Positions 32,828 through 41,922 are shown, numbered from the stretch's first letter. The stretch: 42,762 nucleotides of DNA from Sulfurimonas sp. (GCA_011391635.1 JAABQD010000019.1:1-42762), one strand, 5' to 3'. Notes: generated by a model not told the origin, from the sequence alone. A program made the numbers and translations.

Positions 32828-32840
32828 TTCCACATGCCAT
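32828..32840 (+). repeat. Dispersed 13-mer, intergenic copy left of RADAR (12/13)
   Basis: TTCCACATGCCAT, 66 bases past the rdrB stop, between it and the toxin-antitoxin promoter. Confidence 0.65.
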
Positions 32841-32905
32841 TCAATAGCATTAGAATTAAGTTTAGTAAAAAAATATAAATTCATAAATACACTTTTTATT
32901 ACTTA

Positions 32906-35308
32906 TTATGAAAATGTAAAAGCTTTACTTGCAATATTTAAGTGATTAATTTTTTGTAAAGCCATTTCATGGCTATTTCCATTAGCTAGCAATTGAAAAA
33001 TATGTGCATATTCATTGCGTAAATTAGTCATAAATATTCCAGTATCATCACTTCCTATTACCACATACGGTCTCGGGTCATCAGCCTTTGATAGTCCTAA
33101 CCAGCGTTTTAAATGATGTTCATCGTAGTTTTTATAATAACTGATTCGTACATTACTTGTCGGAAGAGTTTCGATTGCAATATTTTTTTCATTTAAAAAC
33201 TTAATCATCATATTTTGCAATTCTCTTAACTCATTAACACCGAAAATTTCCAAAGGTTCAATCTGAATCATTTGATTATACTTTGCAATTATAGAACCTT
33301 CATGATAAGCTTCATAAATGGCACGAATATCTTGGTCAATTGCTTTATATTCTATCAGTTCTTTAGATTCAAAATCTTCAAAAAAACTTGGTTCTCGCCA
33401 TTCAAAAGCAATGAACGGGTCATATTTTCTACATCTCCAAGCCTCAATAATTTGGTGCATTGAATAATATTTTTCATTTCCATATATTTGCGTAAAATAT
33501 TTTCTAATAGATGCTTCCAATTTAGCTAAATAACCGAACATTATTTCATATTCAGAACAAAAATTATAAGCAAAAACAAGGTTGTCAAGCCACTCCCCTT
33601 GTTTAATTGTCAATTTACTATCGTATAATCGCTGATTCCATAGTTCAGGTTCAATACCTAATGCTGTTGCATGTCCTATGCGATTACCAGATTGCATTTC
33701 CAAGAAATCAATAGCTTCATACACCATACGCAATCCTGAGAGTAAGTGAACAAAATCCTCTCCAGCATGATAGGTAAAATTTTTATATCCCAAAAATGCT
33801 AGTTTCCTAAAAATAGGTGAAAATGCTTCGGGTGAAGCATGTAGTTCATTCGCCGCGGCATCAAAACCGACAATTAACTCTTTGTAGATATACTGACCTT
33901 CTTCGTTATGATATTTCATGCTTTCAAGTAAAACTTCAAGTGACTTTTTATTTTTTATTCTTAGTTCTAAATCTCGAAATGTAATAATTTTATTAGGGTT
34001 TCTTTTATCAAGCTGTTTTATAAAATGCGGAACAAGTTTGAGTTTAAAATCTTTTTGTAGCTTTTTATCATAGCCTTTATAAATAGCTTTAAGTAATTTC
34101 AATGATTTTGTTAAATCATCTTTTGGTGCAAATCTCCCTTCCAAAACAGATAGCGAATTGTCACACATCCCTTGAAGTTGATGATACCTATTGTTATACT
34201 CCTCTTCTGTTAACTCTCGCAATTCATTCAGCGTAATTTTTTGAAATTGGTCAAAACCGACCTGTGTTTTTTGCTGAACCAAAAGCTTTTGAAAATAGGA
34301 GTAAATCAACAAATAATAATGAAAAAGATGACCAAAATAGATACTTTGTGAAGTTTCCAAATATTCCAAACTTCGAATGATAAAAAGCGATTCATACTGC
34401 ATTTTAGAATCAAGATATATATCTTTTTCAAGTGAGCTTATTGGATGAGAGTAAGATGCATAATTGAGAGTTTTTCCAATGTCAAATTCATCTTTTGTAA
34501 AATACTCTTTACTATTTTTAGATTGATATTTTTTTTCTTTTTGCTTGTTATCTTCTTTTTCTTCATGACATTGATTATAAATCATCAATAGCATTTGATC
34601 ACGAATCTGAGAAGCAACTTTTAAAAGTCTGTAAAAGTCATCCTGTTCAAAATGACCTATTTGTATGTACTGCTCGGTAATCGTGGAATTTTTTAGCGAT
34701 TTTTTTATATTTGCGTAGAATTTATCGGGCTGTTGCAATGCATCATGCCAAACAATATCTATCTCTGTCGCACCATTTAGGTGCATGTGCATCTCGTTGA
34801 GTCCACCGTTGTTAATAATATAATCAAGTTGCGGTTCATAAATAGAAGGCAATGCACTTTTTTCAAATATGGTTTTTATCAAATCTTCCGGTTTGATGCG
34901 AAAAGATTCTTTTGCATGTTTGTAAATTTTATAAGAGATAATTAGAAGTGGGGAAACACTTAAAATAGTATTTTGCCACTTCTCAAATTGTTGGTTTTCT
35001 ACATAGATTTTTTCACCGCGAAAGACAAGCATTTTAGAAAGTTCTGCAAGTGAATCCACAAGCAATTCATTGACTGTTTTACTAATTTTTGAATCATCTA
35101 AATAATATGCACTCTTAACTTCCGAATCTTTTTTTGTGAAATTTTGCATCACATTTTTAAAGATATAGTCAGGCTTATACGGGTCTTTGCTGTGTGCTTC
35201 AACAAAGAGGTAGTTTTGTAACTCTTTGTCGTTTAGATGACCGTTGTAAAAATATTTTTCTAGGATTCTTTGGGAATCAAGAAATACTGTTGAAATTGTA
35301 GTTTTCAT
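32906..35308 (-). CDS. rdrB: RdrB, adenosine-deaminase subunit of a RADAR anti-phage system
   Basis: An 800-residue protein with a split adenosine-deaminase domain: HMHLNGATEID (metal ligands His174 and His176), FTYHAGEDFVHLLSGLRMVYEA with the HAGED catalytic segment, NRIGHATALG, and GSDDTGIF carrying the metal-binding Asp. Long helical insertions (~230-470) make it about twice the size of ordinary adenosine deaminases, as in RdrB. In RADAR the RdrA-RdrB assembly deaminates adenosine nucleotides, and in one proposal RNA, on phage infection. The ATG overlaps the rdrA stop by one base (TAATG). Base composition is more AT-rich than the neighbouring nif genes. Confidence 0.9.
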   Translation of the reverse strand: MKTTISTVFLDSQRILEKYFYNGHLNDKELQNYLFVEAHSKDPYKPDYIFKNVMQNFTKKDSEVKSAYYLDDSKISKTVNELLVDSLAELSKMLVFRGEKIYVENQQFEKWQNTILSVSPLLIISYKIYKHAKESFRIKPEDLIKTIFEKSALPSIYEPQLDYIINNGGLNEMHMHLNGATEIDIVWHDALQQPDKFYANIKKSLKNSTITEQYIQIGHFEQDDFYRLLKVASQIRDQMLLMIYNQCHEEKEDNKQKEKKYQSKNSKEYFTKDEFDIGKTLNYASYSHPISSLEKDIYLDSKMQYESLFIIRSLEYLETSQSIYFGHLFHYYLLIYSYFQKLLVQQKTQVGFDQFQKITLNELRELTEEEYNNRYHQLQGMCDNSLSVLEGRFAPKDDLTKSLKLLKAIYKGYDKKLQKDFKLKLVPHFIKQLDKRNPNKIITFRDLELRIKNKKSLEVLLESMKYHNEEGQYIYKELIVGFDAAANELHASPEAFSPIFRKLAFLGYKNFTYHAGEDFVHLLSGLRMVYEAIDFLEMQSGNRIGHATALGIEPELWNQRLYDSKLTIKQGEWLDNLVFAYNFCSEYEIMFGYLAKLEASIRKYFTQIYGNEKYYSMHQIIEAWRCRKYDPFIAFEWREPSFFEDFESKELIEYKAIDQDIRAIYEAYHEGSIIAKYNQMIQIEPLEIFGVNELRELQNMMIKFLNEKNIAIETLPTSNVRISYYKNYDEHHLKRWLGLSKADDPRPYVVIGSDDTGIFMTNLRNEYAHIFQLLANGNSHEMALQKINHLNIASKAFTFS

Positions 35309-37656
35309 TATCTAAATATATCTTTTAAATGTTCTTTAAGTATCTCTCGTCCCGTATTTGTTCCGACTAAATAAGCTTGTTGATTACGAAGTTGGTTTAC
35401 AATTGAAGTGATTAACTTTGCATTATCAAATTTTTTATCTTTTATTGCTTGTTTTGGTTCTGGTCCTGCATTCTTTTCTATTTTTTCAAGAGCTAACAAT
35501 AGAGCCTCTCGCTGTTTATTTTTAGATTGTTCTTCAAACTTTTCTTTTTCAATTGGCATTGGAATTTTTTTAAGTGCTTCAAAATATGGTGCTTCGAAAT
35601 TTAATAAAGGGCATTCATGTAAATAATCAAATAATGTATAAATCATTTCTCCATCTTCATCTTTATGCTTATTATATTTCTTTAGTTTTTCTATATAAGG
35701 TTTTGTGGATGTACTTATGTTGTCTATTTTTATTTCTTTATTGCTAAAGTACAATTCAATTTCAACATATATGGCATTTAAAAATCCTGCTATATATAAT
35801 AAAAATATTTCAGCATAATCTTTATTACTATTTTCAGGTCTATCTTCAATAATATATATTGTATTAGCAAATCTAATCCATATTTTTGATAGAACATATA
35901 AAGGAATTTCTTGTATTTTAGTAATATTCTGTGACCAACCAATTAAATCATTTTGATGATTTTTCACATCTGCAAGATGTGCAAGCAAACTAAAAAAAGA
36001 AATGAAGTTATAACTTTTTTGTTTTTGTATTGCAATTTGAGTTAATAACTCAATACTTGCTTGATTACTTAAATCATCTAAATCTTTTCCCTTAATAAAC
36101 ATATTTCCAAAGTATCTATATCCATTTCTCATTGTTGTAGTTTCTATTTTTAATGAGGATAATATTTTTTCTGAGAACATAGATAAAGAATATCCAGCAT
36201 CTAATATAATAATATTATCAATAAATTCAACTTTTTTTTCCTTGGTTTCAATGTCTTCATATCCTTTGTATACATAACCAACTTTGATAAAATATGATAA
36301 ATAATCCTGAGGTTTTAAGAGATAATTTGCCATCATATTTAGATAAAGCATAGTTATATTGTCATCATCTTTCGCAAAATTGGGCATTAATTTTAAATGA
36401 TTCTCTTTACTGGAATTCTCATTTAAAATATAAACTGCAAGTAAATTTAAAAATTTTTCTTTCTCTGGTACTTCTACTAAACTGTATTCTTCTAATTTCT
36501 TTTTTAAAGTAGTATAAAAAGTATGTCTAAACCTTTCAATCAAGCCTAAATCAAGTTTTTTATTTAAGTTCCAAACCTGAAGGAACTGAATGATTGACCT
36601 AGTTGACTGCGTAAGAAATGTATTTTCAAAATATTTTGCATATCCGCTGTCTTTCGTAAAATAAACTTTTTTAATCATTTCTTGCATAACATCCTCAAAA
36701 TAATTATCATCTGTATTTATTGCAAGTTTGTTTTTTAAAGTCAATAAATTTTTTAAATCTATTCGATTTTCAGGTTTTAGTACCTTGGTTAAATACTGCT
36801 CTTCTAAATGTTCTATTTGATTAACATATGCATTTTTGTTCTCATTAAACTCATACTTTAGTAATATGTTTTTAGGATCCATCTTTTCCCATTGAAGTTG
36901 TCTCACAAGAGTAGAATATAAATCAATGTCACCCAATATTGCAATAATAAGTTTACGAGAAGTAAGATATTTACGAAGTGTTTCAAGAATAGCGGTACCT
37001 TTATCAAGTGAAGTATCGATATCATCTAAGATTAAAAAGAAAGCTTCTTTTTCAATAATTTTCAAACTTTCATCTATAAAGTTATGAAAGTTTTTTTCTA
37101 AATCCACACCTTGTTTTGCATTGGAAAGACCTTTTTCTAAAATAAGTTCTGGTGAGTCCCACATGCCATCGCTCAAATGATTTGAACCGACACCGTCAAG
37201 CATACTCAATCCACCTGCAAGTTTTTTAAGGCTCTCTTTCCAATCCTTGTACTTTGTACTTTTATCATCACATTTTTCGCATTTAATAAAGTCTTCTACT
37301 TTCTCTTTTATAAGTGTAATAATATTTAAAAGAACATTTTCTTTGGTTTCAATCAGCGTAGGGTCTATGATACATAGAGGTTCAATATCTTTGAGAATAT
37401 ATTTATTTTTTTGTATACTCAGGATAAAAGAGGTTTTTCCCATCCCTCTTTTACCATTAATAAGAATAGTATTGTGAACTCTATCAATTTTACATTCTCT
37501 ATTATTCTTCAGCTCATTTTTATTTTCTTCGATAGCTTTTAAAAATTTTTGAATAAGCCTGTCAAAACTTTTTTGTGCATCAGCCTGTATAAGATTTTCG
37601 GATTCATATGCTTTTGTATCGGTTTGATCAAGATTAATCACTATTCTTTCGCTCAT
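35308..37656 (-). CDS. rdrA: RdrA, AAA+ ATPase subunit of a RADAR anti-phage system
   Basis: A 782-residue P-loop ATPase: Walker A NGKRGMGKTSF (~67-77), Walker B FLILDDIDTSLDKG (~207-220), and a CxxC pair (CEKC, ~126-129), followed by a long helical C-terminal region without other recognised domains. RdrA forms a ring that docks on the RdrB deaminase shell and is needed for phage sensing. AAAGGG lies just before the ATG and a TATAAT box 35 bases upstream. Size, order and one-base coupling with the deaminase support the RADAR assignment. I see no SLATT or rdrD-like accessory gene. Confidence 0.9.
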   Translation of the reverse strand: MSERIVINLDQTDTKAYESENLIQADAQKSFDRLIQKFLKAIEENKNELKNNRECKIDRVHNTILINGKRGMGKTSFILSIQKNKYILKDIEPLCIIDPTLIETKENVLLNIITLIKEKVEDFIKCEKCDDKSTKYKDWKESLKKLAGGLSMLDGVGSNHLSDGMWDSPELILEKGLSNAKQGVDLEKNFHNFIDESLKIIEKEAFFLILDDIDTSLDKGTAILETLRKYLTSRKLIIAILGDIDLYSTLVRQLQWEKMDPKNILLKYEFNENKNAYVNQIEHLEEQYLTKVLKPENRIDLKNLLTLKNKLAINTDDNYFEDVMQEMIKKVYFTKDSGYAKYFENTFLTQSTRSIIQFLQVWNLNKKLDLGLIERFRHTFYTTLKKKLEEYSLVEVPEKEKFLNLLAVYILNENSSKENHLKLMPNFAKDDDNITMLYLNMMANYLLKPQDYLSYFIKVGYVYKGYEDIETKEKKVEFIDNIIILDAGYSLSMFSEKILSSLKIETTTMRNGYRYFGNMFIKGKDLDDLSNQASIELLTQIAIQKQKSYNFISFFSLLAHLADVKNHQNDLIGWSQNITKIQEIPLYVLSKIWIRFANTIYIIEDRPENSNKDYAEIFLLYIAGFLNAIYVEIELYFSNKEIKIDNISTSTKPYIEKLKKYNKHKDEDGEMIYTLFDYLHECPLLNFEAPYFEALKKIPMPIEKEKFEEQSKNKQREALLLALEKIEKNAGPEPKQAIKDKKFDNAKLITSIVNQLRNQQAYLVGTNTGREILKEHLKDIFR
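37157..37169 (+). repeat. Dispersed 13-mer, copy in rdrA (11/13)
   Basis: TCCCACATGCCAT; core exact. Confidence 0.55.
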
Positions 37657-37690
37657 ATCTGCCCTTTAAAATAAAATATAATAACAGTTG

Positions 37691-37696
37691 ATTATA
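37691..37696 (-). promoter_or_regulatory. Candidate -10 box of the RADAR operon
   Basis: Perfect TATAAT on the minus strand, 35 bases before the rdrA ATG, within AT-rich DNA without a clear -35. Confidence 0.45.
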
Positions 37697-37763
37697 CTTG
37701 TTAAAAAATAAAAAGCATCTTTTTACAAAAAATATTTTCATAAGGATTTTTGCATAAGCTGTA

Positions 37764-37776
37764 AGGGCATGTGGAT
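37764..37776 (-). repeat. Dispersed 13-mer, intergenic copy right of RADAR (10/13)
   Basis: AGGGCATGTGGAT, between rdrA and nifT; orientation opposite to the copy left of RADAR. Confidence 0.5.
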
Positions 37777-37791
37777 TTTCGAACTGAAGGC

Positions 37792-37823
37792 AAGCCATGC
37801 TTCCAAAGAAAAAAGCATGGCTT
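37792..37823. terminator. Hairpin after nifT
   Basis: AAGCCATGCT and AGCATGGCTT pair over 10 bases around a 12-base loop, 10 bases past the nifT stop. On the minus strand the loop, rather than the tail, is T-rich, so termination strength is uncertain. It separates the nifU operon from rdrA. Confidence 0.5.
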
Positions 37824-37833
37824 ATGAAAAAGT

Positions 37834-38055
37834 TTAGTGGTCGCCGCGTGAGACTATTTTTGCAGTGATTTCGTTTGGTAGTTTTTTTGGTGCTGGATCT
37901 ATGTGCCATACATCGCCATTTGTGAGGTTTACATTTCCGCCCCATTTTTCATCTGTATCAAACTCCAAAGAGAGGATTATCTCCTCCATATCTCTTTTTG
38001 CAAGGTAAAAAAGTACCTGCCCTTTGTCATTTTCTCGTATCATTATTGTTGCCAT
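37834..38055 (-). CDS. nifT: NifT/FixU-family protein
   Basis: A 73-residue protein matching the short NifT/FixU family: MATIMIREN start, YLAKRDMEEIILSLE, EKWGGNVNLTNGDVWHIDP (the WGG...L.NG core) and ITAKIVSR at the end. NifT is found in nif clusters but its function is not established. GAAGGA precedes the ATG. It follows the NadB-like gene by 18 bases and ends the nifU operon. Confidence 0.88.
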   Translation of the reverse strand: MATIMIRENDKGQVLFYLAKRDMEEIILSLEFDTDEKWGGNVNLTNGDVWHIDPAPKKLPNEITAKIVSRGDH

Positions 38056-38073
38056 TTGTAATCCTTCTTATTA

Positions 38074-39729
38074 TTAAATATGAAACATTTTTTTGATTTT
38101 ATGCCATATATTGTTGTGCATTGCACTATCAAACGAAACACTAAAATAGCTTTGACTCAACTGCTCTATGTAGGAAGCTTCATCAAATTTACTATCATCT
38201 TTGGTTGGATAGTCATTGCGAAAATGCACACCTCTGCTCTCTTTTCGTGCCAAGGCACAAAGTATCATCGCCTCGGCAATGAGCATTGCATTTTTAAACT
38301 CTAGGATGGATGAGAGTTCGACATTGTTGTGTAGCTCTTTACTCACACAGTGCATTCCATACTGTTTTTTCATCAGATAGTGTGTGTACTCCAGAGCCGA
38401 TGAGAGTGATGACTCATCTCTAAAAACACCTGCATTTCTAAAGAGTGACTCCCCTAGATTTTTACGCATAGCATTCATGTTAAAGAGGCTCTCACCGTTT
38501 AAAATCTTATCAACACGACGCATTTCCCTATTGACATAGGCATAATCTATCGGTTGAAAATCTCTTTTTTTGGCTTTTTTTGCCGCTTCTATCCCCGCTA
38601 TACGCCCAAAATGTGCTCCTTCAAGAAGCGAATTTCCTCCTAGTCTATTGGCTCCATGTACTCCAGATACCGCACACTCTCCACATGCAAAAACAAAAGG
38701 CATGTCGGTGGATGTGTCCTCTCTCGTCCAGATTCCGCCGATGGTATAATGAGCTGAGGGAGTGATTTCTAGCAGTTCGGTTACAAGGTCTATTCCCGCT
38801 GAACCAAGAGCGAGTTTTCTTGCAGATGGAAGTTTGGCTTCTATCGTCTCTTCGCCCAAATGTCGCACATCTAAATAGACTTTATGCCCTTGGAGCATGT
38901 GGTTTGTTATCTCACGCGAGAGTTTATCTCTGGTTTGAAGCTCGTCTGTAAATCTCTCTCCAGTCTCATCTACCAAATATCCGCCCTCTCCACGGGCTGC
39001 TTCACTTATCAATGCCCCGCTTTGTGCAAGAGTTGTGGGGTGAAACTGTACAAACTCCATATTGCTCAAACGCATATTTGCACGAAGAGCCGCGGCGATA
39101 ACATCGCCCGTGCTCTCTTGAGAATTTGTGCTGTGACCTCTAAAAATCCCAGCGTATCCGCCACCTGCAAGAACCAAAGATTTACATGCCAGAGCGATTA
39201 CCTGAGAGTTGTGTCTTCGCAGAACCGTCACGCCTGAGAGTTTGCCCTTATACTTTGTGATGTTGAGAAACTGATGATTTGAGAGTATATGCACCCCCGC
39301 ATCACGACACTGCAAAAAGAGTGTTTGGATGATAGACGCACCCGTTTTATCGGCTATGTAGCAAGTACGGTTTGCGTATGAACCGCCAAATGGGCGTTGG
39401 TGTAGATTGCCATTTTCATCCTCATCAAATGCTACACCCATCTCTTTAAGTTCGGCGATAATATTGGGAGCTTCTTTGCACATGCCCTCAATATTTCGCA
39501 GATGTGACAAACCATCTGCACCATCGACCGTATCTTTCATGTGGCGTGAAAAAGAGTCATTTTGTGTAAAATTTAGCACCGCATTGATTCCACCTGAAGC
39601 CACTGCCGAATTGGAGCGAAAAGGGTTTCCTTTGGTAAGCACGGCAACATTTTGTCCAGATTTTTTGGCATAGAGTGCTGCAAAAAGTCCAGAGATTCCA
39701 CTTCCTACTACAATAATGTCATACAACAT
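38074..39729 (-). CDS. NadB/fumarate-reductase-type flavoprotein in the nif operon
   Basis: A ~551-residue FAD enzyme: FAD-binding DIIVVGSGISGLFAALYAKKSG, succinate-site segments NSAVASGGINAV, QFHPTTL, SEAARGEGGYLVDETGERF, RDKLSREI and PSAHYTIGGI, and a helical C-terminal domain. It resembles L-aspartate oxidase (NadB) and fumarate reductase flavoprotein subunits; substrate cannot be decided. Its place between nifU and nifT suggests a specialised role rather than general NAD synthesis. I choose ATG 39729, which has GGAGG 5 bases upstream and overlaps the end of the aldo/keto reductase by 11 bases; an ATG at 39741 is less well supported. Confidence 0.85.
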   Translation of the reverse strand: MLYDIIVVGSGISGLFAALYAKKSGQNVAVLTKGNPFRSNSAVASGGINAVLNFTQNDSFSRHMKDTVDGADGLSHLRNIEGMCKEAPNIIAELKEMGVAFDEDENGNLHQRPFGGSYANRTCYIADKTGASIIQTLFLQCRDAGVHILSNHQFLNITKYKGKLSGVTVLRRHNSQVIALACKSLVLAGGGYAGIFRGHSTNSQESTGDVIAAALRANMRLSNMEFVQFHPTTLAQSGALISEAARGEGGYLVDETGERFTDELQTRDKLSREITNHMLQGHKVYLDVRHLGEETIEAKLPSARKLALGSAGIDLVTELLEITPSAHYTIGGIWTREDTSTDMPFVFACGECAVSGVHGANRLGGNSLLEGAHFGRIAGIEAAKKAKKRDFQPIDYAYVNREMRRVDKILNGESLFNMNAMRKNLGESLFRNAGVFRDESSLSSALEYTHYLMKKQYGMHCVSKELHNNVELSSILEFKNAMLIAEAMILCALARKESRGVHFRNDYPTKDDSKFDEASYIEQLSQSYFSVSFDSAMHNNIWHKIKKMFHI

Positions 39730-40843
39730 TTTTGCCTCCAAAGAGTTGTGTAAGATTTTGTTGTGGTGTATTTGGTATATATGCCAACATCAGGTTATCT
39801 TCCACATGCCGAGGATTGACCGCACCAAACAAGGCACTCACAACATTTCCCATCCTTGCAAACTGCAAAGCACTTGCCACATCGTTTAACTCACTCGTGC
39901 CAAGGAGTTCGCCCACTCTCGCGTCAAACTTTCTTTGAAAAATATTTGCCTGAAGAAGCGAAGAGGACGCCATCATTTTTAGCCCATACCCTTGCACCAT
40001 TTGCATAAGTGTGTAGTATTTTCCATCAGGTGCTTTTTGGTTTGAGAAGTTGTACGCATCTGATTTTGCGATGTTGTAAGGCGACTGAATATACTTAAAG
40101 TGATGCTCTTTACCGCCCACTTCGACGGCTATTTCGACCATATCTTTGAGTGAAAGATACTCTGTATGCGTCTCATCGTACAAAAATCCATTCCAACACG
40201 CTATCCCATAGTGGCGGATTTTGCCCTCTTTGACCAGTTTTTCAAAGAGTTCAAACGCTTTTTTGATTCGTTTTTTGAGCGTTTTGTAGTCAATGTAGCC
40301 GAGTTGCATCTCAGGATTGTGCAAAAACAAAATATCAATAGTTTTAAGTTGTAAATTTTGAAGGCTCTGCTCCACACTCCAACGCAAATACGAAGGAGCA
40401 ATGCAGTGCTGGTCAACAATAATGTCCTCTTTTGTCGCAAGTCCAGAGTTGAGAACATTCTCTTCAATCCATTTGTAAGGATTCTCAGGAAATGGAAAAT
40501 CAAGCGGTAAAAAACCAGCCTTTGAGGTCACGACAACCTGCTCTCTTGAGACTTTTTTCTCTTCAAAAAGCTCTTGAAGTGCCTCGCCGATTTCTCGCTC
40601 ACTTATTTGGTAGCGATAGTTGATAGCGGTGTCAATGAGATTCATCCCATTTAAGAGTGCCATTTTTACAGACTCTTTGTAGTTTACGACATAGTTCTCT
40701 TCACGGTAAGGCTCTTTGCGAAATGTGCCAAGCCCGAGTGAGGAGACAAAAACATCGCCATCATAACGGTAAAAATCTTTACTGTACTGAGCAAACTGTT
40801 TAAGATAGGAAAAAGTTCCCTCTTTTGTCGCATAGGAGTTCAT
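39719..40843 (-). CDS. Aldo/keto reductase-family protein in the nif operon
   Basis: A 374-residue TIM-barrel oxidoreductase: SLGLGTFRKEPY, the catalytic Asp/Tyr region NLIDTAINYRYQISEREIGEAL, TSKAG with the catalytic Lys, and DILFLHNPEMQLG with His. The C-terminal NADPH-binding part (SSLLQANI, GAVNPRHVEDNL) is present. The product may be NADPH-dependent carbonyl reduction but the substrate is unknown. Its ATG overlaps the nifU stop by one base (TAATG), which ties it tightly to Fe-S assembly in expression. A 12/13 copy of the dispersed 13-mer lies at 39800-39812. Confidence 0.88.
   Translation of the reverse strand: MNSYATKEGTFSYLKQFAQYSKDFYRYDGDVFVSSLGLGTFRKEPYREENYVVNYKESVKMALLNGMNLIDTAINYRYQISEREIGEALQELFEEKKVSREQVVVTSKAGFLPLDFPFPENPYKWIEENVLNSGLATKEDIIVDQHCIAPSYLRWSVEQSLQNLQLKTIDILFLHNPEMQLGYIDYKTLKKRIKKAFELFEKLVKEGKIRHYGIACWNGFLYDETHTEYLSLKDMVEIAVEVGGKEHHFKYIQSPYNIAKSDAYNFSNQKAPDGKYYTLMQMVQGYGLKMMASSSLLQANIFQRKFDARVGELLGTSELNDVASALQFARMGNVVSALFGAVNPRHVEDNLMLAYIPNTPQQNLTQLFGGKNVV
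39800..39812 (+). repeat. Dispersed 13-mer, copy in aldo/keto reductase gene (12/13)
   Basis: TTCCACATGCCGA. Confidence 0.65.
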
Positions 40844-41814
40844 TAGGACACTATCACTTTGAGAGGTGCTTTGAGTTTGAACTTAAGCATATCTTCGATC
40901 CCAGCAAGAGTTGTGGTTGTGTTCATCGAACAGCTCATACATTCGCCTTGATATTTTATAAGTACCTCAAAAACTCCACCGTTGTCTTGAATATCCATGA
41001 GTTCCACATTCCCGCCATCGGCTTTGAGTGTCGGACGGATGTACTCTTCGAGTATCGATTCTACTGCTTTTATTTTTTGTACAAGTCCCATAGAGAGGAA
41101 TGTTCCGTCCCCTTTTGCTTCGATGATTTTACGGCTTTTCTCTTCTGCTTCTTTTGCCTCTTTGACCTCTAAAAGCAAATCTACCAAATAGATATCTTTT
41201 CTCTCATGTCCACCAGGTTTGATGCACGATTTACAAAATCCACCTGCTTTGGTATAGTCGGTAATCTCTTCAAGCGTTGTGAGTTTGTTGAGTTTTATCA
41301 CTTCAATCAGCGTATCTTGAGAAACTCTGGCACACTCACAGATGATAAATTCACTCTCCAAACTTTCCATATCTACGCCCTTGTAGATGGAAGCTGCTTT
41401 TTTGATAACATCGTACGCCATAACAGAACAGTGCATTTTCTGCCCTGGAACTGCTGGAATATCTGGCTCATCACGGAGAGCTTTTTCTACATCTATGTTC
41501 GTGATTTTGAGAGCTTCATCGACAGTTTTGCTCATACAAAGCTCCGCCATCATATCTGAAGATGCTATGGCAGTACCACAACCAAAACTTTTAAACTTAC
41601 TACTTACAATCGTGTCCGTTTTTGGGTCGATAAGCCAATACAAACGAACCGCATCCCCACAACTCTCCGCACCAAAATCCGCAATAATCAGCTCATTATC
41701 GCCCTTCTGTGCTTCAGTAATTTCGCCCATATTGGTTGGTTCATTCATTCTTCTTTGTACTTCTAGTGAATACTCTTCCCAAAGTGCACCACCGATTAAA
41801 CTATCTCTTGCCAT
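40843..41814 (-). CDS. nifU: NifU, Fe-S cluster scaffold for nitrogenase
   Basis: A 323-residue three-domain NifU: an IscU-like scaffold (~1-140) with Cys52, Cys79 and Cys129; a permanent [2Fe-2S] ferredoxin-like domain with Cys159, Cys161, Cys194 and Cys197; and a C-terminal Nfu domain with Cys292-x2-Cys295. It assembles Fe-S clusters for nitrogenase maturation together with NifS. No nifS is adjacent here, unlike most nif clusters. It is the first gene of the nifU-aldo/keto reductase-NadB-like-nifT operon, and a sigma-54-like site lies about 45 bases upstream. Confidence 0.95.
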   Translation of the reverse strand: MARDSLIGGALWEEYSLEVQRRMNEPTNMGEITEAQKGDNELIIADFGAESCGDAVRLYWLIDPKTDTIVSSKFKSFGCGTAIASSDMMAELCMSKTVDEALKITNIDVEKALRDEPDIPAVPGQKMHCSVMAYDVIKKAASIYKGVDMESLESEFIICECARVSQDTLIEVIKLNKLTTLEEITDYTKAGGFCKSCIKPGGHERKDIYLVDLLLEVKEAKEAEEKSRKIIEAKGDGTFLSMGLVQKIKAVESILEEYIRPTLKADGGNVELMDIQDNGGVFEVLIKYQGECMSCSMNTTTTLAGIEDMLKFKLKAPLKVIVS

Positions 41815-41856
41815 AGAACCCTCACTTTTGTAATCTTAAATCTTTAATGAAGCTAT

Positions 41857-41873
41857 TGCAATTTTTGTTCTTG
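41857..41873 (-). promoter_or_regulatory. Candidate sigma-54 promoter of the nifU operon
   Basis: On the minus strand CAAGAAC-N5-TTGCA: the -12 part is perfect and the -24 part matches the fprA and tpx sites, with 13 of 17 positions shared with fprA. Predicted start lies about 35 bases before the nifU ATG. No clear NifA TGT-N10-ACA site was found further upstream. Confidence 0.45.
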
Positions 41874-41922
41874 TTGGGAAATTTTAAAGGGGTTGAAAAT
41901 TTTAATGGCTGTTTTGTGATAT

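Noticed and set aside
32233..37656. Transposon or prophage carrying the RADAR genes
   Set aside because: No transposase, integrase, phage gene, terminal inverted repeat or target-site duplication could be recognised at the edges.
24952..41814. Complete nitrogen-fixation cluster
   Set aside because: No nifH, nifD, nifK, nifE, nifN, nifB or nifS gene is in the window; only nifA, nifT, nifU, a nifQ-like gene and associated genes are seen, so the structural genes must lie elsewhere.
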